Positions 57,831 to 64,000 of a stretch of DNA of 64,000 nucleotides are shown piece by piece (positions within the stretch are counted from its first letter, which is position 1; each line of letters starts with the position of its first letter). Made by a program: the position numbers and the translations under genes. Origin of the DNA: Deinococcus grandis (GTDB taxonomy: Bacteria > Deinococcota > Deinococci > Deinococcales > Deinococcaceae). The notes beneath the pieces were generated by a model, which saw only the letters and a program-made list of their open reading frames with translations, was not told the origin of the DNA and ran no database searches. The DNA is taken from assembly GCF_001485435.1 (NCBI RefSeq), contig NZ_BCMS01000001.1, forward strand, positions 1,559,501 to 1,623,500, given 5' to 3'.

Positions 57831-60095
57831 ATGTCCGCGCCCGCTCCCCACCCTGCCACTCCTGACGCTGCCACCCTGGCCCCGGCCCTCGACCTGCTGA
57901 AACGCATCTGGGGGTACGACGCCTTCCGGGGCGTGCAGGCGCAGATCGTCTCCACCGTCGCGGGGGGCGGGAACGCCATGGTCCTCATGCCGACCGGCGG
58001 CGGCAAGAGCCTGTGCTACCAGGTGCCCAGCCTGCTGCGCCCCGGCGTGGGCATCATTGTGTCCCCCCTGATCGCGCTGATGAAGGACCAGGTGGACACC
58101 CTGCGCGGCCTGGGCGTGCGCGCCGCGTACCTGAACTCCACCCTGTCCCTGGACGGCGTGCGTGAAGTCGAGGCGGCCCTGCTGAGCGGCGAACTGGACC
58201 TGTTGTACGCCGCGCCGGAACGTCTGCTGCTGCCCCGCACCCTGGACCTGCTCGAACGCGCCCCTGTCGCCCTGTTTGCCGTGGACGAGGCACACTGCGT
58301 GTCCCAGTGGGGGCACGACTTCCGCCCCGAGTACCAGGGCCTGAGCGTCCTGCCCGAACGGTTCCCCGACGTGCCGCGTATGGCCCTGACCGCCACCGCC
58401 GACGACCGCACCCGCGCCGACATCCTGCGCGTGCTGGACCTGGGCGCCGCGCCGCAGTTCATCTCCTCGTTCGACCGGCCCAACATCGGGTACCGGGTGG
58501 GCCAGAAGGACAGCCCCAAGACCCAGCTGCTGGACTTCATCCGCGCCGAACACGCCGGGGACGCCGGGATCGTGTACTGCCTGTCGCGCAAATCCGTCGA
58601 GGAGACCGCGAAATGGCTCCAGGCGCAGGGCGTGGACGCCGTCGCGTACCACGCGGGCCTCCCCCCCCGCGAACGCACGCACGCGCAGGACCGCTTCCTG
58701 AACGAGGAAGGCCTGGTCGTCGTCGCCACCGTCGCGTTCGGCATGGGCATCGACAAACCCAACGTGCGCTTCGTGGCGCACCTGGACCTCCCCAAGAGCA
58801 TGGAAGGCTACTACCAGGAGACCGGCCGCGCCGGACGCGACGGGCTGCCCAGCACCGCCTGGATGGTGTACGGCCTCAGCGACGTGGTGAACGTGCGCCG
58901 CATGCTCGCCTCCAGCGACGCGCCCGAGGACGTCAAGCGCGTGGAGGCCGGGAAACTCGACGCCCTGCTCACCTACTGCGAGACCGCTGCCTGCCGCCGC
59001 GAGGTGCTGCTGGCGTACTTCGGCGAAGGCTACCAGGGCCCCTGCGGGAACTGCGACACCTGCCTAAACCCGCCACGGGTGCGCGACATGACCCGCGAGG
59101 CGCAGATGGCCCTCTCGGCCGCGATCCGCACCGGGAACCGCTTCGGCGCCGCGCACCTGACCGACGTGCTGCTGGGCCGCGCCACCGAGAAGGTCGTCAG
59201 CATGAACCACCACACCCTCCCCACCTTCGGGGTGGGCGCAGCGCACGACGAGAAGACGTGGCGGGGCGTGCTGCGCCAGCTGGTCAGCCTGGGCTTCCTG
59301 GCCGCCGGGGAACACCACGGCCTGAGCGCCACCGGTAAGGCCCGCACCCTCCTGAAGGGCGAGGCGACCCTGACCCTGCGTGAGGACACCCTGATGCCCC
59401 GCGCGCGGAGAGCCGAGAAGCACCCCCGCGCGGGCCGCGCGCCGGTCGCGGACGCCGACCAGCCGCTGTTCGAGGCGCTGCGCGCGTGGCGCCTGGACCG
59501 CGCCCGCAGCCTGGGCGTCCCCCCGTACGTGGTCTTCACCGACGCCACCCTCAAGGGCGTCACCGACCTGAAACCCACCAGCCACGCCAGCCTGGGCACC
59601 GTCAGCGGCGTCGGCCAGCGCAAACTCGCGGACTTCGGGGACGAGGTCGTGCAGATCGTCCGCGACCACCTGGGCGGCCACCCCGACCCGGCCCCCCGCC
59701 CCGCCACGCCCCAGGAACGCGGCGCACGCGAGAACGCCGCCGTGCTGGGCGCCCTGCGCGCCCGCCCGCAGCCCACCCCGGTCGCCGCGCCCCTGCTGGG
59801 CCAGCCCACGCCACACGCGACTCAGCCCGACGCCACGCAGCCTGACGCCACTCAGCCTGACCCCATGCAGGCCGAACGGGTCGCCGCCGCCCTGCGCGAG
59901 GTCCGCCGCACCATCACCCAGGAGACCGGCCTGAGCGCCTTCCTGATCTTCCCGAACGCCGCCCTGGACGCCCTCGCGCAGCGCCAGCCCCGCACGGAAG
60001 CCGACCTGCACGGCATCCCCGGCTTCGGCCCCAAACGCATCGAAACGTACGGCGAACGCGTCCTGACCACCATCCGCGAGACGCTGGACACCTGA
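57831..60095 (+). CDS. recQ: ATP-dependent DNA helicase RecQ with two HRDC domains
   Basis: 3-prime to 5-prime helicase in recombinational repair. The 754-residue product has Walker A MPTGGGKS (about 53-60), DEAH at 152-155, the aromatic-rich loop CVSQWGHDFRPEY, ARG..GRAGRDG motif VI, the RQC zinc-binding cysteines (YCETAACRRE and CGNCDTC), a winged-helix region, and two HRDC domains (about 545-620 and 680-752). A Pro/Thr-rich linker with three TQPDA units separates them. Deinococcus radiodurans RecQ has three HRDC domains; two are visible here. The TGA stop is the left flank of repeat copy I. Confidence 0.95.
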   Translation: MSAPAPHPATPDAATLAPALDLLKRIWGYDAFRGVQAQIVSTVAGGGNAMVLMPTGGGKSLCYQVPSLLRPGVGIIVSPLIALMKDQVDTLRGLGVRAAYLNSTLSLDGVREVEAALLSGELDLLYAAPERLLLPRTLDLLERAPVALFAVDEAHCVSQWGHDFRPEYQGLSVLPERFPDVPRMALTATADDRTRADILRVLDLGAAPQFISSFDRPNIGYRVGQKDSPKTQLLDFIRAEHAGDAGIVYCLSRKSVEETAKWLQAQGVDAVAYHAGLPPRERTHAQDRFLNEEGLVVVATVAFGMGIDKPNVRFVAHLDLPKSMEGYYQETGRAGRDGLPSTAWMVYGLSDVVNVRRMLASSDAPEDVKRVEAGKLDALLTYCETAACRREVLLAYFGEGYQGPCGNCDTCLNPPRVRDMTREAQMALSAAIRTGNRFGAAHLTDVLLGRATEKVVSMNHHTLPTFGVGAAHDEKTWRGVLRQLVSLGFLAAGEHHGLSATGKARTLLKGEATLTLREDTLMPRARRAEKHPRAGRAPVADADQPLFEALRAWRLDRARSLGVPPYVVFTDATLKGVTDLKPTSHASLGTVSGVGQRKLADFGDEVVQIVRDHLGGHPDPAPRPATPQERGARENAAVLGALRARPQPTPVAAPLLGQPTPHATQPDATQPDATQPDPMQAERVAAALREVRRTITQETGLSAFLIFPNAALDALAQRQPRTEADLHGIPGFGPKRIETYGERVLTTIRETLDT
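59820..59864 (+). repeat. In-frame triplicate 15-base repeat in recQ
   Basis: Three near-identical 15-base units (ACTCAGCCTGACGCC-type) encode TQPDA-TQPDA-TQPDP in the linker between the HRDC domains. It is a likely site of slippage and length variation between strains. Confidence 0.75.
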
Positions 60096-60229
60096 TACGG
60101 ACTCCGATTGAATGGGCTGCAAAGCCCGCTGGGTCCGAGCGGATGCGAGAAGGAGAGAAACGGGTTCCGGTCGTGGAGTCAACAATCCGGTGAAGTTCCG
60201 GATTGTTGGCGAAACAAACGGAATCCGTA
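60096..60229. repeat. Palindromic repeat element, copy I (forward)
   Basis: 134-base copy with ends TACGGACTCCG and CGGAATCCGTA and hairpins GATTGAATGGGCTGC..., AACAATCCGG...CCGGATTGTT. TGA on both sides (60093-60095, the recQ stop; 60230-60232). The rest of the gap to 60353 shows nothing recognised. Confidence 0.85.
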
Positions 60230-60353
60230 TGACGCCCGGCCACGACCCTCCTCACCTCTGAACCCGGCCAGGGGTGGGCGGGAACTTTCGGTCAGGCCCG
60301 CGGCCAGGCCCGCCGCGATCCCCACGGGGTGCCCGGATGAGATGGACTTCGGT

Positions 60354-61487
60354 TCAGTCGCGCGCGTGCCGTTCGACGAACGCCGCGCGGGACATCACGG
60401 CCAGTTTCGGCGTGTGGCGTTTCTGCGGGTCGGACACGCCGTACGCGCGGCGGATCACGCGGGACCACCACGTCAGGCGCCGCTCGTGGGCGGGCGGGAG
60501 GTCCACCACCGTGAAGCCGTACAGGCCCAGCACGTCCGAGAAGATGCTGATGCTGAACACCGCGCCGAACGTGTTCAGGTCCGGGTCGTCCCGCAGGGCC
60601 CGCGCGAGGTCCCGCACGGACGCCGTCACGATGCGCCGCCCGGCGACGGGCCGCTCGGCGAGTTCGGTCAGGCGGGCGCTGTCGAGGTGGAACTCGATCA
60701 GCCGCTCGCCGCGCCGCACGGCGCCCCCCTCGCGCAGCGGTTGATCCGCCAGCGGGTACGGGGCCGTACCGGCCCGGAACAGGCTGCTGGCGCGGTTCCC
60801 GACGCGGCGGATGCGGCCCAGCCGGTCGTACCAGACGTCCACCTCCTGCAGGGCGGTGGCGGGCAGGTCGCGGGCGCGTTCCGGGCGCAGGCCGCGCAGG
60901 TCGCGCAGCGGCAGCACCTCGAACTCCCGCGCGCGCAGGTCCGCCAGCCGCGCCGGCAGCTGCGCGGCCAGCCGTTCGTCGGTGCCCGGCAGGTGCAGCA
61001 GCGCGCCGGGCCGGACGCCGGACAGGGTCCCGTCCGGTCCCGCGCGGCCCTGCCCGGCGATGACCGGCGCGCCCGCCAGGAACCCCGCCAGCCAGCCCGT
61101 CAGGGTGGGCCGCGCACCCACGCTGAGCCCGGCGGGATCCTGGCCCAGCACGCTCCGCAGGGCCGCTGTCGCGTGCCGCGCCGCTCCCCACGTCCACGGG
61201 TGGCGCGGCAGGCGGGCGGCCACGTCATGCCCCTGCGCGTGCACGGCCCGCACGAGGTCCGGGTACCGGCGGGCCGCCGCGCCGTCCAGCGCGAAGGTCG
61301 CCTGGACGCCCGCCTCACCCAGCGCTGCCAGCAGAGCCGGCGTGACCTGCGGGTCCGGGCCACCCTCGAAGATCAGGCCAAGCCCCGGCTGAGCGGACCG
61401 CGCGCGGCGCAGCGCCCCCAGGCCCGCCCAGCGCCACCCCCACGCGACCAGCAGCGCGGCAGGCAGCAGCAGGAGGCGGCGTCTCAC
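60354..61487 (-). CDS. Degenerate polysaccharide deacetylase with C-terminal YkoP-like domain
   Basis: The product (377 residues from GTG 61487) has one N-terminal membrane helix (RRRLLLLPAALLVAWGW). Next is a NodB-like domain with LGLIFEGGPDPQVTPALLAALGEAGVQATFALDG, where the normal TFDDGPD reads IFEGGPD and the His-x3-His zinc motif reads RLPRHPWTWG, so the metal site looks lost. The C-terminal half (about 200-377) is a separate domain resembling the YkoP-like domain found after some polysaccharide deacetylases; its function is unknown. GTG 61487 overlaps a 36-residue ORF's stop by four bases; GTG 61511 is the alternative start. Confidence 0.72.
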   Translation of the reverse strand: MRRRLLLLPAALLVAWGWRWAGLGALRRARSAQPGLGLIFEGGPDPQVTPALLAALGEAGVQATFALDGAAARRYPDLVRAVHAQGHDVAARLPRHPWTWGAARHATAALRSVLGQDPAGLSVGARPTLTGWLAGFLAGAPVIAGQGRAGPDGTLSGVRPGALLHLPGTDERLAAQLPARLADLRAREFEVLPLRDLRGLRPERARDLPATALQEVDVWYDRLGRIRRVGNRASSLFRAGTAPYPLADQPLREGGAVRRGERLIEFHLDSARLTELAERPVAGRRIVTASVRDLARALRDDPDLNTFGAVFSISIFSDVLGLYGFTVVDLPPAHERRLTWWSRVIRRAYGVSDPQKRHTPKLAVMSRAAFVERHARD

Positions 61488-61594
61488 GTGGCCGCCCGGC
61501 TGGGTGCCCACGTGACCGCCGGATTCGGCTGGTGGCCGCGCCAGGGCGTGTTCTCCGGCTGGACCGGTCCTCGACTCGCTACACGCTGGTTCAT
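61484..61594 (-). CDS. Small 36-residue ORF coupled to the degenerate deacetylase
   Basis: ATG 61594 opens a frame reading MNQRVASRGPVQPENTPWRG then a Pro-rich tail, ending in TGA at 61484-61486. The stop overlaps the GTG of the deacetylase (GTGA), and a TAGAGT box (61601-61606) lies six bases before the ATG. This is the same promoter-plus-coupling layout as longer genes here, which argues that it is translated. Sequence is proline-rich, no signal peptide or known motif. Confidence 0.5.
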   Translation of the reverse strand: MNQRVASRGPVQPENTPWRGHQPNPAVTWAPSRAAT

Positions 61595-61600
61595 CCGGTC

Positions 61601-61606
61601 ACTCTA
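61601..61606 (-). promoter_or_regulatory. Leaderless -10 box of the 36-residue ORF
   Basis: TAGAGT on the minus strand, six bases before ATG 61594. Confidence 0.45.
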
Positions 61607-61625
61607 GCGGGCGCGGTCCCAGATA

Positions 61626-61722
61626 TACGGCTTCCGTCCTGCTTCTTCTCTGCGGGGCTGCTCTGCGAGTCGCGTGCGCCTGCATGAAACGGTTTGCGCA
61701 CATCATGCAGTCGGCGTCCGTG
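61626..61722. repeat. Degenerate palindromic repeat, copy J (reverse)
   Basis: About 97 bases beginning TACGGCTTCCGTC and ending GGCGTCCGTG, with CTGCTCTGCGAGTC in between. The next trinucleotide is TCA (61723-61725), the stop of the minus-strand esterase. Central hairpins are lost. Confidence 0.5.
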
Positions 61723-63201
61723 TCACGGCATGAGCGGCAGCAGGTCCTGCCACAGCGCCAGCCGCCGGGCCTCACCGCCCACCGAGCGGGTCAGGCCGTC
61801 CAGGGTGAGGTGCGTGACCTGCGGCTGTTCCGGCGTCCACGCCGCCCAGTCCGGGCCGGGGTGCCCGTGGTGCACGAAGTGCGCCCAGCTGTCCTGCATG
61901 GCGCGCGCCAGCCGGGCGCGCCGCGCGTGGTCGCCGCCCCTGATGACGTCCGACGACAGGCCCAACGGGCGGGGCCACAGGAACAGCAGTTCCAGGCCGT
62001 GCGCGGCGCCCAGGTCGAAGAACCGCGTGCCCCAGTCGAAGCGGTACCGGAACGCGGGGGCCGGGTGCGCGCGCAGCAGCGCGTCGTTCGGCGCGTGGAA
62101 GAACAGGTCGGTGCCCAGCGCCACCAGCCCGCCCGGGTCGTCCGGGTACCCGGCCAGGATCGCCCGGGCGCGCGCGTCGCCCGCCGCGCCGGTCAGGACG
62201 CGGGTCAGGAGGGCGCGGTCGGTGCGGGGAAACACCCGGTCCGGGAGTTTCACGAACAGGGCGTACTCGTCGCGGTTCGCGCCCGCCAGCAGCGGCACGG
62301 GCGCGGCCGGGCGGCCCAGCAGCTCCGCGACACTGCCGGGCAGGACCGCGCCGTCCAGCGTGGGGCGGGAGTTCAGCTGCCGGGCCCGCACGCGTTCCAG
62401 CGTGTGCAGGCTGCGCACGAACGCCGCTGCGGGCAGCGTCCACAGGCGGTCGCGGGTGGTGGCCGTGACGCCCAGCGCCCGGGCGTACGCGGCGGCCAGT
62501 TCCACGCTGTTCTCCCGGGTGGACAGCTGGTTGACCCCGCCGCTCTGCGCGGCCGCGCCCGCGAACAGGCCGCGCGCCGCCGGGTCGCGCAGCAGCAGGT
62601 TCACCGTCACGGCACCCGCCGATTCGCCCGCGACGGTCACGCGGGCCGGGTCGCCCCCGAACGCCGCGGCGTTGCGGGACACCCACGCCAGCGCCGCCCG
62701 CTGGTCCAGGTACCCGGCGTTCACGGCGAAGCGGTCATCCCCGAACAGCCCCGCGAAATCCGCGTACCCCAGCGGGCCCAGCCGTGAATTCACGGTCACG
62801 ACCACCACGCCCCGCTGCGCGGCGTACTCCCGCCCGTCGTACAGCCGTCCGCTGCCCGCGCGGTACGCGCCCCCGTGGAACCACACGAGGACCGGGTGCG
62901 GGCCGGGCGTGGCTGGAGCCCAGACGTTCAGCACCAGACTGCCCTCCACCGAGGGGCGCAGTGTCACGGACGGGTCCAGCGGTTGCAGGACGTCCGGCGC
63001 GAACTGCGTGGCGTCCCGCACGCCCGTCCAGCCCGGGTGCGGCTGCGGCGCCCGGAACCGGCCCGTGCCGGAGGCGGGCGCCGCGTACGGCACGCCCAGC
63101 CATCCCAGCGCCACCTCGCCGCGTACGAGGAGCGCGCGGCCCTGTACCCGCCCCCATTCCGTCTCGCGGATCAGCGGCCGGGTCACGCCCCCGTGGTTCA
63201 C
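61723..63201 (-). CDS. Type-B carboxylesterase/lipase
   Basis: 492-residue alpha/beta hydrolase of the cholinesterase/carboxylesterase family: LGWLGVPYAAPASGTGRFRAPQ, LVLNVWAP, VLVWFHGGAYRAGSG (oxyanion hole), the nucleophile Ser in VTVAGESAGAVTVNLLL, acid Glu in LAGANRDEYALF, and His in GAAHGLELLFLW. No signal peptide, so cytoplasmic. GTG 63201 is nine bases after the holA stop, likely in one transcript. GTG 63186 is an alternative. Substrate unknown. Confidence 0.92.
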   Translation of the reverse strand: MNHGGVTRPLIRETEWGRVQGRALLVRGEVALGWLGVPYAAPASGTGRFRAPQPHPGWTGVRDATQFAPDVLQPLDPSVTLRPSVEGSLVLNVWAPATPGPHPVLVWFHGGAYRAGSGRLYDGREYAAQRGVVVVTVNSRLGPLGYADFAGLFGDDRFAVNAGYLDQRAALAWVSRNAAAFGGDPARVTVAGESAGAVTVNLLLRDPAARGLFAGAAAQSGGVNQLSTRENSVELAAAYARALGVTATTRDRLWTLPAAAFVRSLHTLERVRARQLNSRPTLDGAVLPGSVAELLGRPAAPVPLLAGANRDEYALFVKLPDRVFPRTDRALLTRVLTGAAGDARARAILAGYPDDPGGLVALGTDLFFHAPNDALLRAHPAPAFRYRFDWGTRFFDLGAAHGLELLFLWPRPLGLSSDVIRGGDHARRARLARAMQDSWAHFVHHGHPGPDWAAWTPEQPQVTHLTLDGLTRSVGGEARRLALWQDLLPLMP

Positions 63202-63210
63202 CGCGCGGCC

Positions 63211-64000
63211 CTACACACTGAGCTGCACGATCAGGCGCTCCAGCGCCACCCCGGCGTCCAGACCGCGCTTCATGGCCAGATCCGCGTCCAGGATGCGGCC
63301 CAGGTGCGTGCGGATCTTCGCCTCGTTCAGGCGGCGGGCCACCTCCAGCGCCTTCTTCGCCGGGTACGGCTTGACGCCCAGCCGCTGCGCCGCCATCTGC
63401 TCGGTGACGCGCCCGCCCTCCTGCTGCAGGGCCACGCAGCGCGCCACGAGCGAGTACTGCCACACGACCGCGCCCATCAGCTTGAACGGGTCCTCGCCGC
63501 TGGCGAGCAGGCGCCGCAGCTGTGTGACCGCCTCGCCGGGGCGGCCCGTGGTGGCCGCGCCCAGCATCGCGAAGCTGTCGCCCGGCGGCTCCCGTCCCAC
63601 CACGCGCTGCACGGTCTCCCGCGTGAACGGCCCGTCCAGCAGCGCCAGCTTGTTCAGCTCCCCGGCGATGCCCGCCAGGTCCGCCCCGAAGACCTCCGCG
63701 AGGTACAGGCTGGCGTCCCGGTCCAGGGGCAGCTTCGCCTTCTTCGCGCGGGTGGTCACCCAGCCCGCCACGTCCCCGGTCTTGGCGGGGGCGGGGGACG
63801 GGACGACCTCGCCGCGGCCCTCGTACACCTTCAGGCGGGTGGCGGGCGGCGACTCGTCGAGCACCGCGACCGTCACCGCCGCGCCCGCGAGCAGTTCCAG
63901 CAGCGCCTTGTCGGGTTTCACGCCTTCCAGGTCCACGATCACGCCGCCGTCCCCGAACAGCCCCGGGCTGAGGTGCGGGCCCAGCGCGTCCGCCGTGACG
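63211..64000 (-). CDS. holA: DNA polymerase III delta subunit, 5-prime end beyond the window edge
   Basis: Clamp-loader subunit that opens the beta clamp. The frame continues past the right edge (reads VTADALGPHLSPGLFGDGGVIV at the edge), so the annotated part lacks the N-terminus. Seen: IVDLEGVKPDKALLELL, GDVAGWVTTRAKKAKLPLDRDASLYLAEVFGADLAGIAGELNKLALL (the DNA-pol3-delta helical signature) and FKLMGAVVWQYSLVARCVALQQEGG with LGVKPYPAKKALEVARRL at the C-terminus. The carboxylesterase gene follows nine bases after its TAG stop. Confidence 0.93.
   Translation of the reverse strand, partial: VTADALGPHLSPGLFGDGGVIVDLEGVKPDKALLELLAGAAVTVAVLDESPPATRLKVYEGRGEVVPSPAPAKTGDVAGWVTTRAKKAKLPLDRDASLYLAEVFGADLAGIAGELNKLALLDGPFTRETVQRVVGREPPGDSFAMLGAATTGRPGEAVTQLRRLLASGEDPFKLMGAVVWQYSLVARCVALQQEGGRVTEQMAAQRLGVKPYPAKKALEVARRLNEAKIRTHLGRILDADLAMKRGLDAGVALERLIVQLSV

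Overview
ORGANISM. The base composition (very GC-rich, C or G at almost every third position), the gene set (RecQ with more than one HRDC domain, SpoVS in a non-sporulating context, DUF4127, DegV, TypA, RF3 beside Deinococcus-type small regulators) and the many genes with a TANNNT box 5-9 bases before the start codon all point to a Deinococcus chromosome. No transposase, phage gene, rRNA, tRNA or CRISPR array is visible. It reads as ordinary chromosome, seeded with short structured repeats. No gap between genes exceeds 300 bases; the largest (30471-30758, 17123-17407, 14891-15169) hold repeats or leader structures. LAYOUT. 1-8.3 kb: secreted propeller-like protein (cut by the edge), glgC, miaA, a small heat-shock protein, a TerC-type and an AI-2E-type membrane protein, typA. 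8.4-17.1 kb: a lipoprotein, then amino-sugar and glycan genes (GH20 hexosaminidase, sugar-binding protein, nanE, GH3 NagZ-like, GH16 lipoprotein, GH26-like). 17.4-25.8 kb: a processive glycosyltransferase with a structured leader, DegV plus a hydroxyacid dehydrogenase, an SDR, and a TetR/YhgE pair with twin operators. 25.9-32.8 kb: an MFS transporter and short minus-strand operons joined by GTGA overlaps. 32.9-39.5 kb: a degenerate HD-GYP protein, an APH-like kinase, upp, a SWIM protein, and leuA behind a leucine-codon attenuator. 39.5-50.4 kb: a NarL-type regulator, a cytoplasmic HtrA-like protease, ACT, GNAT, a nitronate monooxygenase/deacetylase divergent pair, prfC behind an 8-residue leader peptide, a C39-like protease, a DUF1028 protein, an Rrf2 regulator and a cell-wall amidase. 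50.4-64 kb: PhoX, SpoVS, a membrane metallopeptidase, a SufT-like protein with two rhodaneses, a class III aminotransferase, recQ, a degenerate polysaccharide deacetylase, a carboxylesterase, holA (cut by the edge). REGULATION. Three layers stand out. (1) Leaderless promoters, TANNNT-N5..9-start, precede about half of the transcription units and fix many starts. (2) Translational coupling by 4-base GTGA or ATGA overlap recurs at eight or nine junctions, two of them involving tiny upstream ORFs. (3) A family of about 135-base palindromic elements (about ten copies) is flanked by 3-base TGA/TCA direct repeats; in several copies the left TGA is itself the stop codon of the upstream gene. The most interesting single system is the compact leu attenuator at 37419-37531.
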